Notes: generated by a model not told the origin, from the letters alone. Shown: positions 1 through 7,480, numbered from the stretch's first letter. The stretch: 17,296 bases of DNA from Kiloniellaceae bacterium (GCA_028280915.1 JANQKX010000408.1:1-17296); one strand, 5' to 3'. Numbers and translations: made by a program.

Positions 1-176
1 TGATCGCGAAACAACAGCACCAGATGATGGGCCAGAAGCGCTTTAATGTTCTGAAAGTGGGCCTTTTCGAGAGGCTTGCGCAGATCCAGACCCGAGACTT
101 CCGCCCCGAGGGCATCACTCAGGGGGGTGGCGCGCAGGTCATGTTGGGTCGGATCGAACATCGCAGCGACGCTCAT
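1..176 (-). CDS. TauD/TfdA-family dioxygenase, N-terminal fragment (runs off the left edge)
   Basis: Only the first 58 codons are in the window; the gene continues past position 1. Members of this family are Fe(II)/2-oxoglutarate-dependent oxygenases that hydroxylate small acids such as taurine or aryloxyalkanoates. Reading back from an ATG at 176, the visible protein shows the typical TauD/TfdA opening: ALGAEVSGLDL at residues 22-32, then a helix, then VLLFRDQ at 53-59 (the last residue is cut by the edge). A GGGGA stretch about 5 nt before the ATG can serve as ribosome binding site; a second ATG at 161 is possible. The Fe-binding HxD...H residues would lie beyond the edge and cannot be checked, so substrate is unknown. 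It lies downstream of the DUF3108 gene on the same strand with a 173-nt gap, so it may have its own promoter. Confidence 0.8.
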   Translation of the reverse strand, partial: MSVAAMFDPTQHDLRATPLSDALGAEVSGLDLRKPLEKAHFQNIKALLAHHLVLLFRD

Positions 177-304
177 AGAGGTCCCCAGCACCGTAAACAA
201 GGCCTGATCTGACCTACCGGTCCGGCTCCCTTTGGAGTGACGGTGCCGGTAGAGGTGAGACGGCCCTGTTTTTACCAGCTGGGGAGTCGCGGAGGCAAGA
301 TCCG

Positions 305-333
305 TTACATCAAGATGCATTACATCAAGATGC
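305..333. repeat. Two 14-bp direct repeats with 15-bp period
   Basis: TTACATCAAGATGC occurs at 305-318 and again at 320-333. A shorter echo, CCGTTACATC, occurs at 302-311 and 347-356, the latter touching the DUF3108 stop codon. The copies lie in the 177-349 gap, downstream of the DUF3108 gene and upstream of the dioxygenase start. They look like a local slippage duplication; a regulator-binding role is possible but unsupported. I see no clear hairpin terminator in the gap. Confidence 0.7.
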
Positions 334-349
334 GTTCCGTCCAGGTCCG

Positions 350-1168
350 TTACATCCCTTGGGCGGTGGTGGTGCCGGTCGCCTCGGCCTTCACCAGGTG
401 GATGATGGCGGCGCCGAACAGGCTTTTGGCCTGAAAACGGACGGGAATGTCGGGCAGGCCGTCCAGGACCGGGGCGAGCCACACGGTGACCTCCGAGGGG
501 AAGCGGTCCCCGAAAGAGCTATCATTGGGGAAGCCGTCGCCGCGGGTGAATTTGATCTGACACTTGGTGGTCGGCCCGGCGTAGATGCCGTATTTGCTCT
601 TGTTCAGCTCGCTGTCGCCCTGGGGGGTCATGGTGAGGTCATAGCGACGCTTGCCGTCGAAGACCTGAATGGTCCCCTGGCAGCCGTCCTGCTGGCCCAG
701 CACCTCGATAATGGCGAGAGCGGCGCTAGCCGGGTCCAGGGTGCCGTCCGTGGCGAATTTGGGGGGTTCGAAGCGGTTGTTCTCGACACCCTTGCGGGGT
801 TTCCAGCTGTCGCCGCGATAGACCATGGCCCGGTCGGTCTCCTTGCCGGGGGCCTGATAGGCCATGCGGAAGTTCTTGGGCTGGATGTCCGAGTCCCGAT
901 CCCGTCCGCTGGCGCTGACCTGCATTTGGTAGGGATAGACCTTGCCCACGAAACCGTCGGTTTTGGCATCCATGCGGATGTCGTATTTGTTCTTGTTACG
1001 TTCAAATTGGGTGTCGAAGCTGAACACGTGCAGGCCGCCCAACCAGACCTCGTAGGAGAGGGACAGGTCGTCCAGCCGCTTGTCTTCGGCCCGGTCGGCA
1101 ACGGCGATGCCGGGCCAGATCAGGACCAGGCCCAGGATCAGTACGTAGAGATTCTGTCGTTTGAACAT
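350..1168 (-). CDS. Secreted DUF3108-family protein
   Basis: Predicted 272-residue exported protein of the DUF3108 family, whose members are common in Proteobacteria and have no settled biochemical role. The ATG at 1168 is chosen because AAGGGGAG stands about 6 nt before it and the product then opens with a signal peptide: basic residues 3-4, a hydrophobic core at about 8-20, and an AVA/D cleavage site near residue 24. A longer in-frame start at 1207 would place 13 non-hydrophobic residues ahead of the signal. The mature part is rich in beta-strand patterns, starting with LSYEVWLGGLHVFSFDTQFE, and keeps the family's charged tail-strand (FPSEVTVWLA near residues 223-232). Location is probably periplasmic or outer-membrane associated. 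A good promoter lies just upstream. The family assignment is from recall of the fold pattern, not from a search. Confidence 0.75.
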   Translation of the reverse strand: MFKRQNLYVLILGLVLIWPGIAVADRAEDKRLDDLSLSYEVWLGGLHVFSFDTQFERNKNKYDIRMDAKTDGFVGKVYPYQMQVSASGRDRDSDIQPKNFRMAYQAPGKETDRAMVYRGDSWKPRKGVENNRFEPPKFATDGTLDPASAALAIIEVLGQQDGCQGTIQVFDGKRRYDLTMTPQGDSELNKSKYGIYAGPTTKCQIKFTRGDGFPNDSSFGDRFPSEVTVWLAPVLDGLPDIPVRFQAKSLFGAAIIHLVKAEATGTTTAQGM

Positions 1169-1197
1169 GTCAGCTCCCCTTCGGCCGTGTGGCCCTG

Positions 1198-1226
1198 ATG
1201 ATAACAAAGGACAAAACTATATGCAA
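1198..1226 (-). promoter_or_regulatory. Probable sigma-70 type promoter of the DUF3108 gene
   Basis: On the minus strand TTGCAT (1226-1221) is followed after exactly 17 nt by TATCAT (1203-1198). The -10 box matches five of six consensus bases; the -35 box only three. Transcription would start near 1191, giving a leader of about 22 nt before the ATG at 1168. The position fits the gene; activity is inferred. Confidence 0.5.
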
Positions 1227-1382
1227 GTTTGCCTGTACATGGGCGCTTGTCACCAAATTGCCAGTTATTTTTCCTAAACTACACATTAACAAACTGTTAG
1301 GTTGACACCTGAGTTCGAGAAGGGGCGGGTTCGGTGGGAAGCGGCTTGAATGAGCCGGGCATCCGGCCCAATTTCGGCCTCC

Positions 1383-1423
1383 GCAAATGGCATAATCTCT
1401 AGCGCGAATGGCATAATCTCTAG
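1383..1423. repeat. Tandem 20-bp direct repeat (21-bp period) upstream of glutamate decarboxylase
   Basis: The 17-mer AATGGCATAATCTCTAG is repeated exactly at 1386-1402 and 1407-1423; extending left gives 20-bp copies (1383-1402 and 1404-1423) with one mismatch. The 21-bp period equals two turns of the helix, so both copies face the same side of the DNA. The second copy also forms an inverted repeat, AATCTCTAGATT (1415-1426). The repeat ends 18 nt before the gad start codon, a position suited to a regulator-binding site or a leader element. Each copy contains CATAAT, a possible -10 box, but no -35 box sits at the right distance. Confidence 0.75.
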
Positions 1424-1441
1424 ATTGACGGCGAGGATGAT

Positions 1442-2866
1442 GTGGCTGGTAAAGAAATAAGCCCCGAGGCGGGCCTGCGGGATGACAGTGATCTAACGCC
1501 GGCTTATGGCGGCCGGGAAGTGGTGGAATCGGTTCCCAAGTTTCAACTGCGCGACAGTGAAATGCGGCCGGAGTCCGCCTACCGTTTGATCCATGACGAG
1601 CTCATGCTGGACGGCAATGCCCGGCTCAACCTGGCCACCTTCGTCACCACCTGGATGGAGCCCCAGGCCCAGGCCCTGATGGCGGAAACCTTCGATAAAA
1701 ATCTGATCGATAAGGACGAGTATCCCAACACGGCGATGATCGAGGAGCGCTGCGTGCGCATCATCGCCAATCTCTTCAACGGCTCGGAAAACGCGGTAGG
1801 GTCCTCGGCCATCGGCTCCAGCGAGGCGGTCATGCTGGCGGGCATGGCCTTTAAATGGAAATGGCGGGCGCGGCGCCGGGCCGCCGGCCTGGCCGCCGAC
1901 CGGCCCAACCTGATCATGGGCAGCAATGTGCAGGTGGTGTGGGAAAAGTTCTGCCGCTATTGGGACGTGGAGCCCCGCTATGTGCCCGTGAGCGAGGGCA
2001 ACTACGTGATCCAGCCCGACGCGGTGCTGGAACGGGTGGACGAAAACACCATCGGCGTGGTGGCGATCCTGGGCACCACCTATACCGGCGAATATGAACC
2101 CATCGAGGCGGTTCACGATGCCCTGGTGGCCCACAACGACAAATCGGGCTGGAACGTGCCCCTACACGTGGACGCGGCCAGCGGCGGTTTTGTCGCGCCC
2201 TTTTTGCAGCCGGAGCTGCGCTGGGACTTCCGGCTGCCCCTGGTGAAATCCATCAACGTGTCGGGCCACAAATACGGTTTGGTCTATCCCGGCGTGGGCT
2301 GGGTGGTCTGGCGGGACAAGGAAGACCTGCCGGAAGAGCTGATCTTTCACGTGGATTACCTGGGCGGCGACATGCCCACCTTCACCTTGAACTTTTCCCG
2401 CCCGGGCAATCAGATCGTCGGCCAGTACTACAACTTCCTGCGCCTTGGGCGGGCCGGTTACCGGCGCATCATGGAAAACCTGCGCACCAATGCCCTTTAC
2501 CTGTCGTCGCAGATCGCCCAGATGGACCCCTTTGAGCTGCTCAGCGATGGCAGCGCCATACCGGTTTTTGCCGTGCGGCTGAAGGACGCCAGCCCCTTCA
2601 GCGTGTTTGATCTGTCGGAGCGGTTGCGGTTCCACGGTTGGCAGGTGCCGGCCTATTCCATGCCGCCGGACGTGCACCATATCCACGTGCTGCGCTTCGT
2701 GCTCCGGGAGGGCTTCAGCCGGGACATGGCCGATATGCTCTTGGCGGATCTGGGTAAGTGTCTGGACCATTTGACCGCGAACCCGCCCAACGCGCCCATG
2801 GAACCCACGCGCCAGTTCGTGCACGGTGCCCGGTCCCGCCGGGCGCCGAAACAAAGCCGCTCATAG
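1442..2866 (+). CDS. gad: Glutamate decarboxylase (PLP-dependent)
   Basis: Converts L-glutamate to GABA and CO2, consuming a proton in the cytoplasm. The 474-residue product follows the group II decarboxylase family end to end: HDELMLDGNARLNLATF (51-67), IGSSEAVMLAGMAFKWKWR (124-142) for phosphate binding, HVDAASGGF (242-250) with the Asp that pairs with the pyridine nitrogen, and SGHKYGL (274-280), where Lys277 is the Schiff-base lysine matching E. coli GadB Lys276. The VQVVWEKF and DFRLPLVKSINVSGHKYGLVY wording is closer to plant/actinobacterial GADs than to E. coli. His461 (QFVHG) may align with E. coli His465, the residue that closes the site at neutral pH, but here a basic tail of 13 residues follows. 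The start is GTG at 1442 with GAGGA about 4 nt upstream; no in-frame ATG is nearby. No antiporter gene (gadC) is adjacent, so GABA export or catabolism must involve other loci. Confidence 0.95.
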   Translation: MAGKEISPEAGLRDDSDLTPAYGGREVVESVPKFQLRDSEMRPESAYRLIHDELMLDGNARLNLATFVTTWMEPQAQALMAETFDKNLIDKDEYPNTAMIEERCVRIIANLFNGSENAVGSSAIGSSEAVMLAGMAFKWKWRARRRAAGLAADRPNLIMGSNVQVVWEKFCRYWDVEPRYVPVSEGNYVIQPDAVLERVDENTIGVVAILGTTYTGEYEPIEAVHDALVAHNDKSGWNVPLHVDAASGGFVAPFLQPELRWDFRLPLVKSINVSGHKYGLVYPGVGWVVWRDKEDLPEELIFHVDYLGGDMPTFTLNFSRPGNQIVGQYYNFLRLGRAGYRRIMENLRTNALYLSSQIAQMDPFELLSDGSAIPVFAVRLKDASPFSVFDLSERLRFHGWQVPAYSMPPDVHHIHVLRFVLREGFSRDMADMLLADLGKCLDHLTANPPNAPMEPTRQFVHGARSRRAPKQSRS

Positions 2867-2903
2867 GGGCTGGGCCTAGGGTTTGGCCTATAGGGGTTGG
2901 GCC
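2863..2903. repeat. 14-bp near-identical repeats and G-run cluster at a convergent gene junction
   Basis: ATAGGGGCTGGGCC (2863-2876) and ATAGGGGTTGGGCC (2890-2903) differ at one base. The first copy contains the gad stop codon, the second starts inside the stop codon of the convergent EamA gene. Between them the plus strand has five runs of three or more G (2866-2869, 2872-2874, 2879-2881, 2893-2896, 2899-2901). No ordinary hairpin plus T-tract is seen in this 21-nt junction. Confidence 0.6.
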
Positions 2904-3826
2904 GGCCCCTCTTTGGCGGTTTTGCGGGCGGGCCGCTTGCGGGCCTCCCGCAGGGAGATATAGATCCCGCAGCTGATCACGATGGCGATGCCCAGCCAGG
3001 TGAGGGGCGCGGGGAAGTTGCCGAAGATCACGAAGCCCAAGAGGGTCGCCGTGACGATCTCGCTGAAGCCGAAGGGGGCGAGCAGGGACGCCGGCGCCCG
3101 CTCGTAGGCCAGAATGACCATGAAGTGCGCGACGGCGCCGATCACCCCCATGAGCACCATCACGAGCCAGGCCCGGACATCGGGATGCTGCCAGACGAAG
3201 GGCATGACGACGCTCATGGCAACGGCGCCGGTGATGCTGGTGAAAGCCAGGGTGATCAGGGGCGGCGCGCTGCCGGACAGCTTGCGGGTGAACAGGACAT
3301 AAAGGGCATAACAGGCGCCCGCGGCCAGGGCGAAGGCCGTGCCCGTATCGAACAGGCCCCAGCCGCCGCTGAAATCGGGGCGGATGATGATGCAGGTGCC
3401 CATGAAGCCGACGATCACCGCGCCCCAGCGCCGGGCGCCCACGGTCTCGCCCAGCAGCCAGGGCGAGAGGGCGGTGATGATCAGAGGCGAAACAAAAATC
3501 AGCGCCAGGGCGTCGGCCATGGGCATGCGGGCCAGGGCGGCGAAAAAAAACAGGGTGGAGACAAACAAAAAGCCACTGCGCAGCAGCTGCAAGCCCATCT
3601 TCTGCGGCCACTGGAAGCCTTGGGCGCGGCGGCGCTGATGCCAGACCACCAAGGGCAGGATGGCCGCGAAGTGGAAGAAGTAGCGTGCCCAGGTGACCTG
3701 CCACACGGTAAAGTCCCGCGACAGGTATTTGGCGCAGGCGTCCATGCCCGGCACGACGGCCATGGCCGCGACAAGCAGCACGATGGCGGCCAGGGGGCGG
3801 TCGGTGGTTTCGGGCGGTGGTGCCAT
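2888..3826 (-). CDS. EamA/DMT-family inner-membrane transporter
   Basis: Predicted exporter of the drug/metabolite transporter superfamily, 312 residues with about ten membrane helices, the normal length. Two EamA repeats are visible, roughly residues 11-149 and 161-290. Repeat one ends with the family hallmark: DALALIFVSPLIITAL (105-120), LLGETVGARRWGAVIVGFMG (124-143), then an IIIRP turn. The tail from residue 293 is basic and cytoplasmic. It is third in a same-strand run behind the hydratase (68-nt gap) and the LprI/META gene. Substrate cannot be told from sequence; relatives export amino acids, sugars or metabolites. The ATG at 3826 has only a weak ribosome site (CCGAAG), so coupling to the upstream gene is possible. 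The gene converges with gad, 21 nt between stops. Confidence 0.9.
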   Translation of the reverse strand: MAPPPETTDRPLAAIVLLVAAMAVVPGMDACAKYLSRDFTVWQVTWARYFFHFAAILPLVVWHQRRRAQGFQWPQKMGLQLLRSGFLFVSTLFFFAALARMPMADALALIFVSPLIITALSPWLLGETVGARRWGAVIVGFMGTCIIIRPDFSGGWGLFDTGTAFALAAGACYALYVLFTRKLSGSAPPLITLAFTSITGAVAMSVVMPFVWQHPDVRAWLVMVLMGVIGAVAHFMVILAYERAPASLLAPFGFSEIVTATLLGFVIFGNFPAPLTWLGIAIVISCGIYISLREARKRPARKTAKEGPAQPL

Positions 3827-3894
3827 CTTCGGTTAGTATTCCATGGGCGGGTTGTGTGGTGGCGTTCGCGCAGGATCGAAAAAGGCCGTTTGCC

Positions 3895-4689
3895 CTAGGT
3901 GATCGTCAGGGCTGCTTTACCCAACGCCTCGATCTGAATTTCGGCCTGGGCGCCGGTGGAAATCCAAGCGGTTTGCACCAGGCTGCCCAAGAGCACCATG
4001 TCCCCTTCCCGCAAGGCTTCGCCGCGCGCGGAGAGATGGTTGGCGAGCCAGGCGAGGGCATCCAAAGGGTGGCCCAGGACATCCGCGCCGATACCGCTGC
4101 CAACAAGGGTGCCGTCCACCCACATCTCGCCGCGCAAGGCCGGCAGGTCCAGGTCCCGCCAGTCCGTGCGGCGCGGGCCGATCACGGCGCCGGCCTGAAA
4201 AAAGTCGTCGGCGATGAGGCTGGGCACGGACATTTGGGAAAAATCCGCATAGCGGTTGTCGACCAATTCAATGGCCGGGGCGAGCCACTGGACCGCCGGC
4301 GTCACGCTGTCCCGATCATAGGGGGAATCTTGAGGGCTAAGTGTTGCCCCCATGCCGACGGCGATTTCACACTCGACCCCCGGTTTAAGCAGGGAGCGGC
4401 CGGCGAAGCGGCCCGGGCTGTCCTGCACCATCTTGGCACAGATGCCGCCGGCGGCGGGCTGATCGATGCCCAGCATGTCTTGCATGGTTTGAGTGGTACA
4501 ACCGATTTTCCAGCCGACCCGCGGGCCTTGGGCCTGGGCGGCGAAACGGGCATGAAGGGCGGCCTGAACGGCGTAGCCGTCGGGTTCGGAGCCGGGGCGG
4601 GTGTCCGGTGCGAATTCAGTGATGGGTGTCGCCGAATTCCGGTGGGACGCCAAGTATACCGCCGCCGCTTCACAGCGTTGTTTTTCCAT
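3895..4689 (-). CDS. 2-keto-4-pentenoate hydratase family enzyme (FAH superfamily)
   Basis: 264 residues, the usual length for MhpD/DmpE-type hydratases, which add water to a 2-hydroxydienoate in a Mg- or Mn-dependent reaction, or for the sister decarboxylases. Family motifs are all present: VGWKIGCTT (58-66) with the conserved Lys61, ECEIAV (106-111) whose Glu106 and Glu108 form the ExE metal pair, and PAIELVDNRYADF (138-150) with the third acidic ligand Glu141. LREGDMVLLGSLVQT (226-240) matches the C-terminal signature for substrate lactone or carboxylate contact. The ATG at 4689 is the only plausible start because a stop codon lies in frame at 4704-4702. No ring-cleavage dioxygenase, aldehyde dehydrogenase or 4-hydroxy-2-oxovalerate aldolase is nearby, so a role in aromatic breakdown is not supported by context; it may act on another oxo-acid, or the partners may lie elsewhere. 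Confidence 0.87.
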   Translation of the reverse strand: MEKQRCEAAAVYLASHRNSATPITEFAPDTRPGSEPDGYAVQAALHARFAAQAQGPRVGWKIGCTTQTMQDMLGIDQPAAGGICAKMVQDSPGRFAGRSLLKPGVECEIAVGMGATLSPQDSPYDRDSVTPAVQWLAPAIELVDNRYADFSQMSVPSLIADDFFQAGAVIGPRRTDWRDLDLPALRGEMWVDGTLVGSGIGADVLGHPLDALAWLANHLSARGEALREGDMVLLGSLVQTAWISTGAQAEIQIEALGKAALTIT

Positions 4690-4757
4690 GGGCCTGCTCG
4701 CTTAGAGGAGAACCCATCTTCCATGACACGAAACGAGATCCGCGTCCAGCGGGGGCT

Positions 4758-5621
4758 TTAGGGCGTAAGCTGGCTGAAACGCAGAATGGGGGTGCCGCTT
4801 TCATCCATGATCAGCAAGAGACCCAGGGCAAAGGAATAGCTGTTGGCCCGGCTGAGCGCCTGCAGGAAGCGCTGTTCCTGGGCCATGATCTCCTCGGGAC
4901 AGGCCATTTGCGTGCTGGCCAGATTCTCGAAACGGATTTTGTTGTCTTCGATTTGCACCGGCCCGAAATAGCGGTTGCAGCCGCCCTCGCCCGCGACCTT
5001 GTCATCCCCGTCGAAGGTAATGGTGGAGTCCACCTCCGCGAGCACGCCCTGTCCCTCGATGTCCTCGACCCGCCAAGAGGTGCCGGGCAGGGAGCCGCCC
5101 TTGGCGCTGCCGGCCAAGGAATGCAAGGTGGCCGTGCGGTCTTGAGTACGGTCGATCCAGCAGCTGAGAAAAAAGTCGTTGGCACCCGTGCCCGAGGCGG
5201 CTTGCAGCTTTTCCACCTGGCAATCCAGGTCCCGGAAAAGTTCAAAGGCCCGTTGCGACAGTTCCAAGGCCTGGGCCGAACCGATCCCGCCGTTGGAATT
5301 CTGCCCGGTGATGGCGTCGATTTCCTGCAGCAAGGCGGCGGCGGAATCGTAGCTGCGGTTCATTTCCTCCAGGGCCTTGATTTGCAGATCCTCCAGGCAC
5401 TGGCGCAGGGCGGGGCGGTCGTCGGAAACGGACCAGCAATCGTCCAGGGATTCTTGCGCCTGGGCCGGACTAACCTTGGCCGGATTGATCTGGGCGGGGC
5501 TGAAAAGAAAAAGGGCGCACAAGCAGCCCAGGGCGCCCCAAAACGATCCAAGTTGGGAATGCCGCCTCTTTTGGAGAAGAAAGCCATTGCGGGGGCGTTG
5601 GCCGGTCGTCGCACGGTTCAT
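4758..5621 (-). CDS. Secreted two-domain protein: LprI-like domain plus META/HslJ-like domain
   Basis: 287 residues. A basic N-terminus (KRRHSQ at 18-23) precedes a hydrophobic stretch at about 25-40, so it is exported or membrane-anchored; a PAQAQ/E site near 52-57 is a candidate cleavage point. Residues about 60-165 resemble the lysozyme-inhibitor LprI-type N-terminal domain: regularly spaced Cys62, Cys75, Cys134 and Cys154 and a helical Q..FELFRDLDC segment at 123-134. Residues about 175-285 match META/HslJ: GTSWRVEDIEG at 180-190, GEGGCNRYFGPVQIEDNKI at 211-229, then STQMACPEEIMAQEQRFLQAL (236-256). META proteins such as HslJ are linked to heat or antibiotic stress at the envelope; LprI-type domains are linked to lysozyme inhibition. 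The combination suggests an envelope stress or defence role. The start at 5621 lacks a convincing ribosome site. It is first in a minus-strand run with the hydratase and EamA genes (68-nt gap). Confidence 0.78.
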   Translation of the reverse strand: MNRATTGQRPRNGFLLQKRRHSQLGSFWGALGCLCALFLFSPAQINPAKVSPAQAQESLDDCWSVSDDRPALRQCLEDLQIKALEEMNRSYDSAAALLQEIDAITGQNSNGGIGSAQALELSQRAFELFRDLDCQVEKLQAASGTGANDFFLSCWIDRTQDRTATLHSLAGSAKGGSLPGTSWRVEDIEGQGVLAEVDSTITFDGDDKVAGEGGCNRYFGPVQIEDNKIRFENLASTQMACPEEIMAQEQRFLQALSRANSYSFALGLLLIMDESGTPILRFSQLTP

Positions 5622-5908
5622 GAGTCGTCATCACCATCTTGTCGTGAAGGGGCCCGACTTTTTGTTGGGGCGACTGTATCAGGCAATCATTCCGCTGCAT
5701 AGTTGCTCTTGGCCGTTAATTTTTGTTTATGCCCCAAAAGCGCCCGGTTGGGGTTTGGTGGTCGCCATAAAAACAACTTTCATGCCGCCGACTCCCGCAA
5801 AAATGTGTCTTGGGCTGGATTGCCCCCCGTATCGCTTGCAATCGCCTCTTGTGCTGGCGGTCGTTAAAATGAAACAATAAGAAAGGATCTAATCACGGTC
5901 CGTCAGCT
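5622..5908. other. Divergent intergenic region between LprI/META gene and SLC13 permease gene
   Basis: This 287-nt gap should hold promoters for both diverging genes. It is noticeably more AT-rich than the coding sequence around it, with T-rich and A-rich blocks near 5715-5732 and 5765-5780 and an A-rich stretch at 5865-5887. AAGGA at 5883-5887 looks like a ribosome site but lies about 22 nt before the chosen permease ATG. TAAAAT (5865-5870) could be a -10 box but has no partner at a standard distance. I see no RNA gene, riboswitch or credible small ORF. Confidence 0.5.
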
Positions 5909-7480
5909 ATGGGGGCAAACTTGGCTGACACGAGCCTGATAACCAATAGCAGCTTGGTCAACGATAGCCTGCGCGCCCACCCGCCAACCGGGGCTTGGCT
6001 GGTTCGGGTCCGGCGGCGCGGCTACCAGCGCATGCTGGTCATCCATACCCAGTTCAATCTTTATTATTTTTGGGAAAAGCGCTGGTTCTTCGTCGCCATG
6101 GCCTTGGGCGCCTTCATGCTCACCCTGCCCCTGCCCGAGGGTTTGAGCCGGGAAGGCATGATCGTCTTGGCCATGTCCGTGGTGGCGACCGTTTTGTTCG
6201 TGACCGAACCGGTGCCTTTGCCCACGGTGGCCCTTTTAATCGTGGTCGGGCAGATCCTGCTCCTGGGCATCGATTCCACCAAGGTGGCCAAGAGCCTGAT
6301 GACGGATTCCGTGCTCTTTATTATGGGGTCCTTGATGCTGGCGGTGGCCATCGTCAAGCAGAAGCTGGACAAACGCCTGGCCTGGCTGATCGTGCGGGTC
6401 ACCGGCACCAAGACCGCCAACATCTGTTTCGGAATCTCCGTGGTCTCGGGCATCATGGCGTCCTTCGTGGGCGAGCACACCGTGGCGGCCATGATGCTGC
6501 CGGTGGGCATCACCTTGATCTCCCTGACCTCGAGCGACACCAAGCAGGTGCGCGGCCTGGCCGCCGTTTTGCTGTTTTCCATCTGCTACGGCTGTTCGGT
6601 GGCGGGGATCGGCACGCCTTCGGGCGGCGCGCGCAACGCCATCATGATCGGCTATTGGAAGGAGTTCTTTTTCGATCCCACCAATCCGGAAACCCAGCGC
6701 TTCCTGGTCGATTACCTGACCTGGATGACCTATGCCTATCCCATGTTCCTGCTGCAGCTGCCCCTGGTCACCTTGGTGCTGTTGTTCACCTTCAAGCCGG
6801 AATACCGGGACCTGACCCGGCCGGTGGCCCGGCTGCGGGCCCAGGTGCGCAAGGACGGGCCCATGAAACCCGGGCATTGGGTCACGATCCTGTTCTTCAC
6901 CTTGATCTTGATCGCCTGGATTTTCTTTTCCGTGGACATCGGCATGGGCACGGTGGCCATCCTGGGCGCCTCGGCGTTTTTGATCGCCGGCCTGGTGAAG
7001 TGGGAGGACCTGAATTCCGGGGTCAACTGGGGCGTGGTGCTGCTCTACGCGGCGGCCATTTCCCTTGGCGTGCAGATGAAGGAGACGGGCGCCGCCCTTT
7101 GGGTCGCGGAATCCTTCCTGAAGCTGCTGGCGCCGCTCGGCATGGATCATGGCTTGGGCCTGTGGGTTTCTGTGTCGGCCCTGACCACGGGGGTGACCAA
7201 CACCATGTCCAACGGCGCGGCGGTTGCCGTGCTCGGGCCCATCGTCCTGAAGTTGGCGGTGGTGGCCGAGGAAAGCCCCATCATCATCGGTTTCATCACC
7301 GCCGTGTCCTCGGCCTTTGCCTATCTGACCGTGGTGGGCACGCCGGCCTGCACCATCGTATATGCCTCGGGCTATTTGAAGACCACGGATTTCCTCAATG
7401 TGGGTTGGCGCATGGTGCTGGTCTCGGTGGTGGTGATGCTCCTGGCCGCGTCGATCTACTGGCCGCTCTTGGGGGCGTGA
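5909..7480 (+). CDS. SLC13/DASS-family anion permease
   Basis: 523-residue membrane protein of the divalent-anion:sodium symporter family, which moves dicarboxylates, citrate, sulfate or phosphate-like anions. About eleven to twelve hydrophobic segments run from residue 59 to the end. The first half has VTEPVPLPTVALLIVVGQ (98-115) and SIMGSLMLAVA-type helix motifs; the VAGIGTPSGGARNAIM loop (231-246) corresponds to the family's GxxTPxGxxxN signature. Late in the protein are TNTMSNGAA and SAFAYLTVVGTPACTIVYASG, matching the second repeat. The usual first SNT tripeptide before MMLP is replaced by GEHTVAAMMLP (188-198), so ion or substrate binding may differ. The N-terminal 55 residues are hydrophilic with an RVRRRGYQR patch (33-41), an unusual length. 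The ATG at 5909 has no close ribosome site; Met42 at 6032 is another option. The universal stress protein gene starts 5 nt after its stop. Confidence 0.9.
   Translation: MGANLADTSLITNSSLVNDSLRAHPPTGAWLVRVRRRGYQRMLVIHTQFNLYYFWEKRWFFVAMALGAFMLTLPLPEGLSREGMIVLAMSVVATVLFVTEPVPLPTVALLIVVGQILLLGIDSTKVAKSLMTDSVLFIMGSLMLAVAIVKQKLDKRLAWLIVRVTGTKTANICFGISVVSGIMASFVGEHTVAAMMLPVGITLISLTSSDTKQVRGLAAVLLFSICYGCSVAGIGTPSGGARNAIMIGYWKEFFFDPTNPETQRFLVDYLTWMTYAYPMFLLQLPLVTLVLLFTFKPEYRDLTRPVARLRAQVRKDGPMKPGHWVTILFFTLILIAWIFFSVDIGMGTVAILGASAFLIAGLVKWEDLNSGVNWGVVLLYAAAISLGVQMKETGAALWVAESFLKLLAPLGMDHGLGLWVSVSALTTGVTNTMSNGAAVAVLGPIVLKLAVVAEESPIIIGFITAVSSAFAYLTVVGTPACTIVYASGYLKTTDFLNVGWRMVLVSVVVMLLAASIYWPLLGA

Noticed and set aside
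305..333. CRISPR-like or mobile-element repeat.
   Set aside because: Only two 14-bp copies with a 1-bp spacer; no array and no transposase in the window.
359..1198. 279-codon plus-strand open frame opposite the DUF3108 gene.
   Set aside because: The minus frame has a signal peptide, ribosome site and promoter; the plus frame has none of these.
1302..1307. Consensus TTGACA as -35 box for gad.
   Set aside because: The stretch 16-18 nt downstream is GC-rich (GGCGGGTT), with no -10-like sequence.
1437..1460. Tiny ORF (ATG ATG ... TAA) overlapping the gad start in another frame.
   Set aside because: Seven codons, no independent ribosome site; a leader peptide cannot be supported from sequence alone.
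2715..3704. 329-codon minus-strand open frame overlapping gad and the EamA gene.
   Set aside because: Rich in Arg, Pro, His and Ala with no membrane segments or motifs; the EamA frame explains the DNA.
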